64,000 nucleotides of DNA from Ypsolopha sequella (taxonomy: Eukaryota > Arthropoda > Insecta > Lepidoptera > Ypsolophidae): contig OW204004.1 of the NCBI GenBank assembly GCA_934047225.1, positions 3,910,401 to 3,974,400 on the forward strand. The letters are read 5' to 3'. Position 1 is the stretch's first letter. Each line of letters begins with the position of its first letter. A model generated the notes under the pieces. The model worked only from the letters and a program-made list of their open reading frames with translations. It searched no databases and was not told the DNA's origin. Shown here piece after piece: positions 11,771 through 22,744 of this stretch. A program made the position numbers and the translations under genes.

Positions 11771-12407
11771 TTATGGTAATAAAATTACGCAACTCTTCAA
11801 CGTCTGAATGGCGTACATATTTGTAAATTGACATATTTCTTCAAAAAGTTCATGCGGGAAGAAATTTATAAAGTAATCCAGCGGGGTTTTTCCGTCAGGA
11901 AGCGGGCTTTTAAACACATCAGGTTCTAATTCAGCGCAGTGTTGAAAACGACCACTTGACCATTCATATTTTAGCTCGATTTTCTTCTCGAGTACTACGC
12001 GTCGGCTGTGGGTTTGAAAGTGAAGCTTGTGCAGATTGTTGTGGAGGATCAATTATTCGATTGAGCATGAATGATGGTGTCACCGAAGGGATGTCTGTCA
12101 TTGGAGACAATATTGATAGTGAACTGATAGATGGCAACGTGAAGTCAAACTGTTGTTCATTACTGGATCTTTTATTTTCTTCATTGACCAGTACTGAAGG
12201 AGATAAGTTTTGGTCTTCGTCGGTAGATATGTTTGGGTTGTAGTCATCGTCAGAACATAGTGGGTTCAAATCTTTGTTTTCACTTGAAGAACCAGAAATA
12301 TTAATAAGCGTTTCTAGTTCAGAGTCGATTGAAGGGGATTCAGACGATGAATCATGGTGGTTGATATGAGCCAACAAACTCTTCATTTTCAGAGTTTGAT
12401 TCCCCAC
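11771..12407 (-). pseudogene. piggyBac-like transposase N-terminal fragment
   Basis: The minus strand first reads a Ser/Asp/Glu-rich acidic N-terminus (12407 to about 11980), like those of piggyBac-derived proteins. After a one-base frame change near 11975 it continues in another frame as YEWSSGRFQ and then KTPLDYFINFFPHELFEEI and TNMYAIQ. The latter match the DDE_Tnp_1_7 entry block 'P..YF..FF...L...I...TN.YA'. The rest of the transposase, including all catalytic aspartates, is missing. It is unrelated in position to the complete piggyBac at 33.2-37.2 kb. Confidence 0.65.
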
Positions 12408-12671
12408 TCACTTCAGAAAGAGCATTCCCCGATGAGGTTCCTATTCACTGGACATGGTTATGGAGTCGTCCTTTGGAACAGCTACCTCTCCCATCTGAGT
12501 TACAGGAGAAATGTACGGAACCAGCTGCTCATCATGGTGGACTTCAACCTCTGCTTGGTTATCATCATCATCATCAAGAAACCTGAAAGGCTGAAAAGAA
12601 AAGTCTTGTTTTTCTTCGGTTGTACTATGACATCTCTTACAATTTCAGTCTTCTTGGTGTTTTTGTAGTAA
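12408..12671. other. No recognised gene
   Basis: Contains a (CAT)n-like run near 12562. I see no family similarity in either strand. Confidence 0.4.
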
Positions 12672-13282
12672 TTACACTTTAATTGCTTTTGGATCCTCTA
12701 CATAGCCAACAAAAATAGCTTTCCTGCTTTTGACTTCCCATTTGCTTCTTTTCTGTACATAAACTTCGCTGCCAAACTCATATTTGACGTTTGACAAGTC
12801 TGCTTCTTTATTAGTCCATAGTAATATGGGACTTTTTCCTTTTTCAATTGTTGGACCTGTTCTATTAATGATGTAGGAGGCTGTGTTTCTGCTTCTGCCC
12901 AAAATTCTTTGCCCATATTCTTAGCGGCTAGCATTGTTCGGGCTGCCTCCACAATTGTTCTCATCTCTCTTTCTGCTCTTCCATTCTGCTGCGGAGAGTA
13001 CGGCACTGTTCGCTGGTGCCCTATTCCATGCTCTTTGAAAAGCTTTTCTACATCTTTGTTAATGAATTCCGTACCGTTGTCACTCCTAATGGTCGTTATG
13101 TTTCTTCATGTTACATTCTTTGCATACATGATGAAATTTTTGAGTTTTTCTTTTGTTTCAAACTTGTTTTTCAAGAAGTATACTTTTCTGAAAGTAAACA
13201 AGTCATTTTTCAACAGTAAAAAGTATTGGGAACCTCCAAGAGACTGCTGTTCTATAACATCAACAGTTTCTGCTGTTTTATA
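12672..13282 (-). pseudogene. Ty1/copia integrase fragment
   Basis: Minus-strand reading gives copia-type integrase core blocks in order: SLGGSQYFLLL, RKVYFLKNK, TIRSDNGTEF, PYSPQQNGRAEREMRTIVE, and, after a frameshift near 12870-12900, NTASYIINRTG, KRSKWEVKSRKAIFVGY and EDPKA. An in-frame TGA lies near 13105, between KNV and TIRSDNG. The first catalytic Asp region is missing (5' truncation at about 13260-13280); DNGTEF holds the second D. The fragment is dead. It lies head-to-head with a plus-strand copia fragment that starts at 13283. Confidence 0.85.
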
Positions 13283-13510
13283 AATAAAATAACTAAAAGA
13301 GGATATTTAGTAATGTTTGATGATAAAGAATGTAAAGCTTTTGCTAAGAAAGATGTAGTAATTAATGGCCCTTGTGTTTTTTCAGCATCTAATATCAATG
13401 GAGTCTACAAGCTCAATCAGCACCAGCAGACATTACCAGATTACACATGTTCAAACAATGCTGCAGCAAGACAATGTGTACGCTTTAAAATGTGGATATG
13501 CTTGGAGACA
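13283..13510 (+). pseudogene. Copia GAG-pre-integrase fragment, opposite orientation
   Basis: The plus-strand frame reads KITKRGYLVMFDDKECKAF and then NGVYKLNQ, matching the region before the integrase core in copia polyproteins. It should precede the integrase on the same strand, yet the integrase piece lies on the minus strand immediately to the left. Either the element was inverted internally or two copies joined. The frame continues to 13603 but loses recognisable similarity after about 13510. Confidence 0.6.
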
Positions 13511-13589
13511 AATGCAAAAATCTACTACAATTCCATGAGTCGTCTGCTGCAATCCAGGCCCTGTTTGTTATTTGGGTTCCGATTCTGTA

Positions 13590-14692
13590 TCTGTTTCGGG
13601 TAGTTTGTAGGTTTCTTCTGCTGTCTTCTTACAGGGAGCTTGTCTCCGGAAATGTTTCGGGTAGTTTGTAGGTTTCTTCTGCTGTCTTCTTACAGGGAGC
13701 CTGTCTCCGGAAATGATTCGGGTAGTTTGTAGGTTTCTTCTGCTGTCTTCTTACAGGGAGCCTGTCTCCGGAAATGTTTCGGGTAGTTTGAAGGTTTCTT
13801 CTTCTGTCTTCTTACAGGGAGCCTGTCTCCGGAAATGTTTCGGGTAGTTTGTAGGTTTCTTCTGCTGTCTTCTTACAGGCCTGTCTCCGGAAATGTTTCG
13901 GGTAGTTTGTAGGTTTCTTCTGCTGTCTTCTTACAGGGAGCCTGTCTCCGGAAATGTTTCGGGTAGTTTGTAGGTTTCTTCTGCTGTCTTCTTACAGGGA
14001 GCCTGTCTCCGGAAATGTTTTGGGTAGTTTGTAGGTTTCTTCTGCTGCCTTCTTACAGGGAGCCTGTCTCCGGAAATGTTTCGGGTAGTTTGTAGGTTTC
14101 TTCTGCTGTCTTCTTACAGGCCTGTCTCCGGAAATGTTTCGGGTAGTTTGTAGGTTTCTTCTGCTGTCTTCTTACAGGGAGCCTGTCTCCGGAAATGTTT
14201 CGGGTAGTTTGTAGGTTTCTTCTGCTGTCTTCTTACAGGGAGCCTGTCTCCGGAAATGTTTTGGGTAGTTTGTAGGTTTCTTCTGCTGTCTTCTTACAGG
14301 GAGCCTGTCTCCGGAAATGTTTCGGGTAGTTTGTAGGTTTCTTCTGCTGTCTTCTTACAGGGAGCCTGTCTCCGGAAATGTTTTGGGTAGTTTGTAGGTT
14401 TCTTCTGCTGTCTTCTTACAGGGAGCCTGTCTCCGGGAATGTTTCGGGTAGTTTGTAGGTTTCTTCTGCTGTCTTCTTACAGGGAGCCTGTCTCCGGGAA
14501 TGTTTCGGGTAGTTTGTAGGTTTCTTCTGCTGTCTTCTTACAGGGAGCCTGTCTCCGGGAATGTTTCGGGTAGTTTGTAGGTTTCTTCTGCTGTCTTCTT
14601 TACAGGGTGCCCGTCTACGAAAATATTTCGGGTAGTTTGTAGGTTTCTTCTGCTGTCTTCTTTGAAGGGAGCCTGTCTCCGGAAATGTTTCA
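13590..14692. repeat. 61-bp minisatellite, about 18 copies
   Basis: The repeat core is TCGGGTAGTTTGTAGGTTTC, followed by a TTCTGCTGTCTTC block, ACAGGGAG and CCTGTCTCCGG. Successive copies start every 61 bases from about 13597 to 14629. At least two units (ending near 13880 and 14120) share the same 3-base deletion, and recurring variants (TTTTGGG for TTTCGGG; GGGAATG for GGAAATG) indicate local block duplication. As 61 is not a multiple of 3, the frames rotate between units, so the minus-strand ORF across 14416-14790 is not a credible gene. Confidence 0.95.
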
Positions 14693-14745
14693 GGATAAAA
14701 GAATTTCTTACCTTCAAGGTATTCTATTGACGGCTTTTTCTTACA

Positions 14746-15386
14746 GGAGGTCAGTGTTGCGCGTGACCTAGGTATCCTTTTAGACAGCAAACTATCATTT
14801 AGAGATCATATAGATTTTGTAGTTAACAAAGCACTTAGGCTTCTTGATTTCATTAAAAGAACATGTAAAAATTTTACCCGTTCTGACACTATGGTTTATC
14901 TCTTTAACGCACTTATCCGAAGCCATCTAGAATACGCTTCGTCCGTCTGGAGTCCTTCTTATAGTCCACATTGATAGAATTGAAGGGGTGCAACGTAAAT
15001 TTACTAAGTTCCTTGCATATAAGGATCGTCTTTGCCCTTATCGATACAGTTATATTGATCGGCTAAGCCATTTTAAGTAGTCCTCTCTTGAGGATCGTAG
15101 AACATTAATAGTTATGACGGTACTATACAAACTATTAAACAATATAATGGACTCACCTGATCCACTAAGTCAGATTAATTTTTCTGTCCCTCGCTCTTCC
15201 ACCAGAAGATCAAATCGTAAACCCTTTATAACGCCTCGATCCTACAGTAATCTAGGCGAATTCATGCCATTATCGCGTATGATGACGACGTATAATAGGT
15301 TGTCTAACATTGATGCTGATTTAGATATATTTTTGTTTAGTCTCCCTAGTTTTAAATCTAAGATTCTTGATTGTTTAAAGTCATAA
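14746..15386 (+). pseudogene. 5'-truncated Jockey/CR1-like reverse transcriptase C-terminus
   Basis: The plus strand reads VARDLGILLDSKLSF, NKALRLLDFIKR, LIRSHLEYASSVWSP, and after a stop/frameshift near 14971, IEGVQRKFTKFLAYKD. A TAG follows near 15077, then an open C-terminus to 15386. These blocks are the standard post-palm region of insect LINE RTs. The catalytic core is gone. The left breakpoint directly abuts the minisatellite. A 3' UTR seems to extend past 15386. Confidence 0.8.
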
Positions 15387-15398
15387 TTTTATAATATA

Positions 15399-15478
15399 AA
15401 ATAAAACTTCTTGGTACTCGGTTCCACAAATATAATAATGTTTATTATATTTTATTATATAACCAAGAAGTTTTATTT
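15399..15478. repeat. Perfect 17-bp inverted repeat (hairpin)
   Basis: AAATAAAACTTCTTGGT at 15399-15415 is exactly complementary to ACCAAGAAGTTTTATTT at 15462-15478, with a 46-base AT-rich loop. It directly follows the RT fragment, so it may be part of the LINE 3' end folded back on a copy of itself. Confidence 0.85.
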
Positions 15479-15794
15479 AATATTGCAAGATGTCGTTCCA
15501 TCAAGAAGCAACAACATTCACCGTCAACTATTCATAATTTTATATTGTGTTAGCGTTAGTTTTAATTTTACTCTATAAATATTTTTATTTATATTGACTA
15601 TATATAAAGCTACAAAACGGTAACTGACTGACTGACTCAATGACATGGTTGTTTAGTTGGAAAGAGTGTTCTGACATTATAGTGTTGTATGTATGGAATG
15701 TTGGGTGTCTAATACTGAGTGGGGAAAAAATCAGACATTTGACATGGTTTTTTGACATTTTAATGAGGCGGGTCGTTGTATGGGAGTTTTGAAA
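15479..15794. other. No recognised gene
   Basis: AT-rich, with a short ACTG/TGAC run near 15622. Probably repeat-derived flank of the GC-rich tandem repeat that follows. Confidence 0.4.
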
Positions 15795-16070
15795 AACGAA
15801 CGAGCCGGCGAGCGCGAAGCGCGAGCGGGCGAAGTTCGTAGTGATGTACCTGGGTACTAGGGATGGGAGAAATTGACATTTTTGACATTATTGACAGAAC
15901 GAGCCCGCGAGCGCGAAGCGCGAGCGTTCGCAGTTCCTAGGGATGTCCCCGGTCACTAGGGATGGGAAAAATTGACATTTTTGACAGAAAGTTCGCCGGA
16001 ACAAGCCCGCGAGCGCGAAGCGCGAGCGGGCGCAGTTCCTAGGGATGTCCCCGGTCACTAGGGATGGGAT
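15795..16070. repeat. Three-copy tandem repeat of about 100 bp with mirror-symmetric core
   Basis: Three units starting near 15798, 15897 and 16000 share GCGAGCGCGAAGCGCGAGCG followed by GCAGTTCCTAGGGATG or a variant and ACTAGGGATGGGA. The 20-base core reads the same forwards and backwards (mirror repeat). The spacer carries TTGACATTTTTGACA. Confidence 0.85.
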
Positions 16071-17100
16071 TTTTTTTTTCTAAAATTTATTGCAAAAAAA
16101 TTTTGTTTTGGCCATATCTTCGGAACGGAAGGTGGTACAACCCTAGGGGTCGGTCCATAGGGTGCCAAAAAAGTTTCTTTTTTTTTTTTTTATGTCAAAA
16201 CTTTAACCGACCGTATCTCCTTATCTTGTGCGAAAATCAAAACCAAAACATAAGCCCGAAGGCATTTGTTTAGTTATTGGGAGTTTTAGCCAGTTTACAC
16301 TGTTACCGCCTTCACCGCGTGGAGGTACTCCCAGCTTATGTTTTGATATGCAGATTGTGAGTGATTGTGTTGTGCTCTAATAAAAGAAAATTAAATTTTC
16401 TACAACTTTATTTTACGACCTTCTCATAGAACGAGCGGTTTTGCCAATATTTTGCTTCAAACGGGAGCAAAACTAAAAATTTCAAATTTTCGGGAAAAAC
16501 TGACTATCTTTGAAAGGCCACAGCTTAGTTGTTATAAGGTTTAGAGAGCTGCGGTTAGGCTTAAATTGTTGCAAATTTAATTTGCTTCATTTATGTAGTG
16601 AATGTTACTTGTCGGAAACGCATAGTTTATGACTTTTAGAGCAAAAAGTGAAAAATGTCCCAAATTTTCGCAGTTTATCACGCGGTGCGCAGCGAGCACA
16701 ACTTTTTCGAAGTTGCAAATTAGGATTTACATCACCCTAACTGATCCAAACAACATACCAAAAATGCAGCACTACATCGTGCTTTGCGAATTTAGGGTTT
16801 TTTAGTGTCGATTTCTACTGGCCTACAGGTGTTACCAGTATAAAAAATGTTAGTTCCATTTCATGACTTTTTAGACAAGCTATTCATTTGGGAATAAAAA
16901 TGCGTTCAAGATTTTAATTTTGTTCAATTCGATGCGTTGAGTTCATCTGCGAAAAATATTCGATATTTTTTACTGATGATCGCGCGACAAGTCGAAAAGT
17001 TGCCAAAAAGTTGCCGTTTGAGCTTGTTGCCAAATGGCAACGCTGGTTTCTGATAATTCTAATGAAAAAATATATATTTTATGTCAAGTAGGAAAATCTT
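16071..17100. other. Non-coding, probably non-autonomous repeat
   Basis: Contains long T and A runs and short phrases such as GGCCATATCTTCGGAACGG, but no coding similarity on either strand. It separates the tandem repeats from the Harbinger relic and may include one of that element's ends; I could not identify a TIR. Confidence 0.35.
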
Positions 17101-18454
17101 AGTTGGTTCTTTAAACTCTCATAATATACGCATCTATATCTCCATCACTGACATCATTGTCCTCACTCGGTTCCTCGGGTGAGTGGGACTCATTTAATTG
17201 GTACATGATTCGCATGTTGTGTATTACTGCACATGCATTCACAATTTGGCCAGCAGTAAATGGTTCATACATCAACTGTCGTTGTCTCGACAGATATCTG
17301 AATACGCTTTTAAGGACTCCGAAGCATCTCTCCACAACATTTCTGGCTGAACAGTGTGCATCTGGGTATCTGTACTCTGCTGTACCAGGGGTTTTTTTTA
17401 TTGTAATTTTATGTTAACAATACCAGCCTATTTAGTGACACCGCTCTGGACAGAAGCTTATTTAATGGTAGATCCTGTTCCAACTGTCTCCATGAAAGAT
17501 AAAAACATAGGTACTAATTTGCACTACAATACACTTAAAAAGATAAACACAGAAACTACAATTGGCAGTATCTTAAGAACCCTTTTACAAACAACCTTAG
17601 CCTTACATTATGTATTACTTACCGAATAACCATGCATGCCGGTCACCATTTTCAAAGTTTCTTTTCATAGTGGAGCGCACAGGGGAATTTGCCCATATGT
17701 GAGCATAATGTCTAGCTCCTGGCCATCTGGCATTGATATTTAAAATTAACAAGTCTGGATCACACACCTAAAATAATATATGATTAGATTATGAAGTAGT
17801 TAATAAATTATAAATTTAATTAAACTATGGAATAATAAAGAAGTTATAAACTTACTGCTTGTACATTTAAAGAATGACCCTCATGGTGACCACTCATATA
17901 GGCCTCTAAATGCACCCTTGGTGCTAAAATTTTTACATGTGTGCTGTCTATGGCTCCAATTGTATCTGTAAATGATTGATCCTTGGGTCATCGGAAATTT
18001 TACATATTTTCTAAGTAAAATTCTGTTCTGTTTTGCCGAGGTCACTAGGCGTATCACCCGACTGACAGATTTTTGACTCATGCTGCTACCCCACTGTAGG
18101 TCAATAGCTGGTAGCATCCAGTGGCATAAAAGCGGAGTGCTGTTAGTATCTACAAGAAAATTAAACAAGGTTAGAAGAAATATCACAAATTAAAGTAATG
18201 TTGCCACATATAAGTAGGTATGTGTAAACAAAAGCAGTCCATATTACAAATAGGTAGGTAACTTTTGTACTCACTTGAGATTCTGTGGAAGGGCCGTAAG
18301 GCCGTCGTCTTTGAAGGGATTGGCGTAGTTCACCAATAAGCTCGTTAAACATGTCTTTCGAGACTCTATAGAGCCTCAGAAATTCGTCGTCCTCCAAAAG
18401 AAGTGGATTCTGGCTATTACGCTGGTTTCTTGCGATTTGCCGTCGCCTCACCAC
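17101..18454 (-). pseudogene. PIF/Harbinger transposase relic with introns
   Basis: The minus strand begins at 18454 with MVRRRQIARNQ and a helical block FLRLYRVSKDMFNELIGELR. A donor CTCAA|GTGAGT follows near 18275, then ILTALRFYATG, SMSQKSVSRVIRLVTSA, TIGAIDSTHVKILAP (first D), YMSGHHEGHSLNVQA, intron 17769-17856, VCDPDLLILNINARWPGARH, another donor near 17624, a decayed GDS block, and finally NVVERCFGVLKSVFRYL and NACAVIHNM (17111-17335). This is the DDE_Tnp_4 order of PIF/Harbinger. At least two frameshifts within exon 2 and a decayed penultimate exon show it is inactive. Neither TIR nor target-site duplication was found. Confidence 0.82.
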
Positions 18455-19149
18455 TTCGCGTCAGTGTTCGAGTAGAACCAAGTCCCAAGCTAAATAAGCT
18501 TCCGCCATTGCATTGCTACAAAGCTTCCGCGACTTTTCTTTTGATGCCTTTTTAAAGAATTTTCAAATAAAATGTTTCCAAAATTATATTAAACTTAGCG
18601 ATCGTAATGTAACTTTCACTTATCGGGCTGTCAAATTTTGTCGCAACGACAATCGCAGAAATCGCAAATTTGACAGTTGAATTCGATACGCTTCCGATTC
18701 TAGTCGATAGTTTTGACGGTAGAGACTACAAAATATCGTTATAATTAAATCGTAATCACTTAGCGACCAAAATCGGTCGTAAAGCGATGCTATCTTTGTC
18801 GAGACTGCAGGTCCACGTATCTTTTGTTATCACTAATCCTATTGTTCACTTTTTTCATCAATCCCATTGTTCACTTGTTTCACATTGGCACTTCCCAATG
18901 ATACTTCTTTATAACATAGCTTGCATGTGGCTTTCGAAGGAGAAGAGATATTTTTCTAAAAATATTCCCAAATAAGATTTACTGCTTTAGGCATTTTTAG
19001 GCTGCAACAATGAAATATTTCACTTTAAAAATTACATTATTATTGTAACATACTAAGGAGAAAACAAAAGTACCCAGAAGTGTGTTTCATGATTATCTTA
19101 AAAATAAGTCCCAACATGCAAATAATTCTGATGAATTCACAATTTTTTA
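18455..19149. other. No recognised gene
   Basis: Probable 5' flank of the Harbinger relic. Contains CGACCAAAATCGGTCG (a short perfect palindrome near 18762) and repeated CGAT-rich phrases at 18590-18790 that may be transposon-end sequence. Confidence 0.35.
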
Positions 19150-20060
19150 AAGGAATTCTGTTCTTTTTAAGCAGGCTTTCGTAGATTGGGGTCGAAAGAC
19201 ACATTGTTTTCGACTAAACAAAGTCTTAAATCGTCAACTTTGTTGGCAGACGTTGGGGATTTGTTCTTCACGACTGAGTGATACGGCGCGTTATCCATCA
19301 CAATAATCGAAGGGTCTGTGATGTTAGGGATAAGTTTCTCTATTATCCATTTATGGAAATTATGTCTGTTCATCTCAGATTGATAATCCTCTTGTTTATC
19401 AACACCGCTGAAAACTAACAGTGCGTTAGGCACAAAGCCTTTGTCGTTTCCGCCGTGTACTATAATCCATCTCTTCCCTTTTGAAATGTCAGTAATTACA
19501 CTTTGGGTATATCTAGACTGCCAGCATTTTTTTTAGCTTATAGCTGGAGTGGATGTAGCTTTCATTTAGGTAAATCATATTTAACTGTATAAAAAATGTA
19601 TCTTCTGCCTCATAGCACAAATGTCGAAATCATCCAGTACTTTTAAGGGAAGACCTTTTCTATGTTTTGCAGGTGTCGAAAATTTCCCGCCATTGGTGGA
19701 CCCTTGCTGCATGTATCCTGCGTACTGTACTTTCCGACACACCTGAAACAGATATAAATGACAGTCATATCCAATGTAACTTATCATTATCTTTTCCTAA
19801 AGCAAGTATCAAGATTAATGTCGACCCGATCACGCTATATAAAAATATTTTGTACCCACAACATAACACAATAATAATAATCAATATTTCGATGTTATTT
19901 TGTAAGGAATGTGGTTTTCTTTCCGTGTAACTAGATTGAAATACCGTTTTGTACAACTCTAAACAGGTTCTTACCAGTTAAGTCAGCTGTCCGTTTGTAA
20001 ATATCGTCGATTTGAGATAGCAACTCTCCGGCTTGAAATTCAGCCAAACATCGCATAAAT
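19150..20060 (-). pseudogene. IS630-Tc1-mariner transposase relic
   Basis: Minus-strand pieces are an N-terminal helix ending in QIDDIYKRTADLTG (about 20055-19970) with donor GTAAGA, then CRKVQYAGYMQQGS, STPAKHRKGLPLKVLDDFD and MRQKIHFLYS (19740-19581), then after a gap KRWIIVHGGNDKGFVPNALL and IIVMDNAPYHSVV (19490-19167). This is the order HTH, linker, DDE core of a metazoan IS630-type transposase common in insects. The first catalytic D region and everything after the second D are missing or decayed. The segment MDNAPYHSVVKNK.PTS parallels MDNASYHNTFTEKVPTS in the transposase at 30.6-31.9 kb, so both come from the same broad group. Confidence 0.7.
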
Positions 20061-20429
20061 ACTTTATAAATTACGTCACGTCATTTTAACTTGCTGCTGT
20101 AGCCAAAATTTACACAGAAAAACCTATAATTGTGAAGTAATTAGACACCGCTAACTAGTTTTGACAGCTCGACTACTCACCTCTAGTGTTGCCAAGACGC
20201 GGAAATACTTTAGTTCCAAAATAATTAATTTCTTCGCACTGTAGATGAAGATCGAGAAAGCGACATAAATCTGCTCGGATGCTTTGCACGGCGGTAGCCT
20301 TTCTTCTTCAGTAAATACTCGCAATTTCTTCGCTATCCCCATCGCATATATTTCACAGTCGTCCCCGGGTGCTTGAGACTGCCTTTTTTTGGCAACTCAA
20401 AAATTACGCGCGCGCCTCTACCGGGATAA

Positions 20430-22231
20430 ATGAAAACTGCCTACGTAAGACTAACGTTTGAGGTTATTTTGCCTATTAAGTTTAGCAACAAAACAAATCG
20501 CGAAAAATTAACCAAACTGATCACAACTACGCAACAAATGAGCAACAATTTGTGGGGACAAAAGATAAAGAAGCGCAATACAAATTTCTGTTGTGTTCCT
20601 CAATGTGCTACTTATGGAAAGCCTGGAATCAGTCTCCATTTATTTCCTAAAAACCCGTCCATGAAGACTAAATGGGAGATTGCTTTGAGGATGGGTAAGC
20701 CGGTTTCATCAGCGATAAAAGTATGTTCTCGTCATTTCTTGGTTTCAGATTACTTCAGAAACAGTAAGTTTTATTAAGTAGGTACCTATGTTCTGTTTCT
20801 TTACAGCTTCATAAAATTGGGTGCTAAATCTATAAACATTTTTCTTACAGATCCTGAAAGAAATAAATTATTTCCTCATGCTGTACCCTCTCAAAATATT
20901 CCTAAAAGAACCCATGAGAGAAAAGAAACATCACCTAGAAGACAACAGAGGTTAGATAGGGCTAAAAGAGCTGAGAAACATGGATTAAACCAAAGACACA
21001 AATCGGAAAATATAATAAATGCCGAAACAGAATCGCTAACAACTGAACCTGCTCTACCAACTCCAAGCCATCACCATATGACTGTGTCTGTACAGGCAAA
21101 TTTAGTGGACTCCAGGGAGACTCATCCTCAAGGTCGTAGTTTTGCAGACATTCTTAGTGAACAGGGTTCATTGGAAAAATGTACCCAAGTGAATTTACTA
21201 CCCGAATGGCAGGGAAATGTACCTACCTCGATTCCCAAAATATTGAATCTGTCTGACCTGTTGATCAGCAATGAATATTTGTTTGCCTTTACAGGCATTC
21301 GTTCAAATAACCTTTTAGAAGGATTGGTGAGTTGTGTTGCCGAAATAGCTTTGGAAGCTACAACAAACAAAAAAAAATTATCCGTCAAAGACAGAGTCAT
21401 TCTAACCATGGTAAAAATAAAACAAAACATGTCATTTACAGCTATTGGCATACTATTTGGTATAAATAGTCAGACATGCTCAAATTATTTTAAACACATG
21501 TGCCTTATGATAGCCAAGTGTAAATGCTTAAAATGCAGAATATTGACATATTCGCAATATAAAAAAAATCAAACCACAAAGTTTAATGTAGCGATAACTC
21601 CATCTGGTCTAATCACTGATATTAGCTCACCATATGGCGGTCGTGCAACTGACAAACACATTGTAAAAAAGTCAGGGATCTTGGACAAATGTAAATACCA
21701 TGATGGTGTTATGGTGGACAAAGGATATAGAATTGACGCAGAGTGTCAGCAGGTTGGTTTGATTCAAGGTTTTACTGCCTAATGCACACACTTCATTAAA
21801 AGGTAACAGCTGCTTACATATCCTGTTGTGTTGCTAATTTTGTCAATTTTGAAACACAGCATGGTACTTAAGGAGTTCCTCACTGTGTGTTTTAACTTGA
21901 GTGTTTTGTGCGTTCTTCAGTTTCTTGATTAATATTATTATTTTTAAATATCTAATTTTGATCATTATTCCAGCGCCATCTTCAGCTCATAAGGCCACCT
22001 TTCTTAAGCAAAAAGAAGCAATTAACCAAAGAAGAAGCCCTCCAAACTGCAGAGATTGCTAGAGCTCGAGTGCATGTGGAAAGGGTTATACAGAGATTGC
22101 GGCAGTACAAATTTGTGTGTGGTCCAGTGCCATGGCCTCTCACTCCATACTTTGAAGATATTTTGAACATTGTTGCTAGCCTCACAAATCTTGGTCCACC
22201 AGTCATTCATATTGACAAATTAATAATGTAG
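20430..22231 (+). CDS. ISL2EU-type (PIF/Harbinger) transposase with THAP domain
   Basis: Three exons join in frame: 20430-20763, 20851-21752 and 21974-22231 (498 codons including stop). All introns are GT-AG; the nearer acceptor at 20806 would create an immediate stop. A later ATG at 20538 may be the true start. The N-terminus is a THAP zinc finger (CCVPQC...VCSRHF). Then come an HTH_Tnp_4-like block (LSVKDRVILTMVKIKQNMSF) and the DDE_4 fold with GRATDKHI (second D), MVDKGYRID and RARVHVERVIQRL (E). The segment that should carry the first D (a DCTE-like motif) is absent: NYFKHMCLMIAK runs straight into CKCLKCR. An in-frame deletion of roughly 45-50 residues is the simplest reading, so the enzyme is probably inactive despite an open frame. 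It converges with a YqaJ-like gene. Confidence 0.85.
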
Positions 22232-22309
22232 TAATTATGGTATTATTAGGAAATTATTAAAATAAAAGAATACATACAAAATACATTACAAACTTGTTGT
22301 ATTGATCAT

Positions 22310-22738
22310 TTATTTCTTATTAAAAGTCAGATCACTATACTCAGCTAACATTCTTGTGAGAAATTTATCGAAATAAATTATTAAAAGTGCTGGGCAAATT
22401 TGTAGGATGTGATCTTCATCAAACAAAACCTTCTTCAACATGAAATCATTGCCTACTTCGGAAAATATAAGGTAATCACATTCCTTCATGCCAGACAGCA
22501 ACATTCCAAGTTGCATTTGAGTATAATGCTGAGTCTTCTTTTTGATATTTCCTTGTCTATCCAACGTAGGGATTGCATCCATTTCAACAAGTTCCATTGC
22601 TGTCAAACGAGTCCCTTGTTTTAATGTTTTTATTTCAATATTTCTTATAAAATCGCCATTACTGTCCACTACAGTACCATCTAGGCTTGCAGAAAGCCAG
22701 GGTAATTCAGGACGAACCAATAGACCTGACTCCACAAC
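22310..22738 (-). pseudogene. YqaJ-like (lambda exonuclease fold) nuclease of ISL2EU, 5'-truncated
   Basis: The minus strand reads 141+ residues: GLLVRPELPWLSASLDGTV, IEIKTLKQG and QHYTQMQLGMLLSG, then a C-terminal helix ending at 22310. These match the YqaJ viral recombinase/exonuclease core: the metal-binding D (LDG), the E-x-K motif (EIK) and the Q-x-Q pair. ISL2EU elements are known to encode such a nuclease alongside a THAP transposase, as here, convergent and 78 bases apart. The N-terminal part is missing: at 22740 the coding sequence gives way to a T run and a satellite-like repeat. No helper function can be assigned beyond DNA processing. Confidence 0.78.
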
Positions 22739-22744
22739 ATTTTT

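Noticed and set aside
13590..14692. CRISPR-like appearance of regular repeats
   Set aside because: Units are contiguous 61-bp repeats with no variable spacers, and the DNA is eukaryotic.
14416..14790. 124-codon minus-strand ORF with repeated PETGSL and RRQQKKPTNYPK-like phrases
   Set aside because: It lies inside the 61-bp minisatellite; the peptide cycles through frames because 61 is not a multiple of 3.
17101..18790. Palindromic CGACCAAAATCGGTCG near 18762 as the Harbinger TIR
   Set aside because: No matching sequence or 3-bp duplication was found on the other side of the relic.
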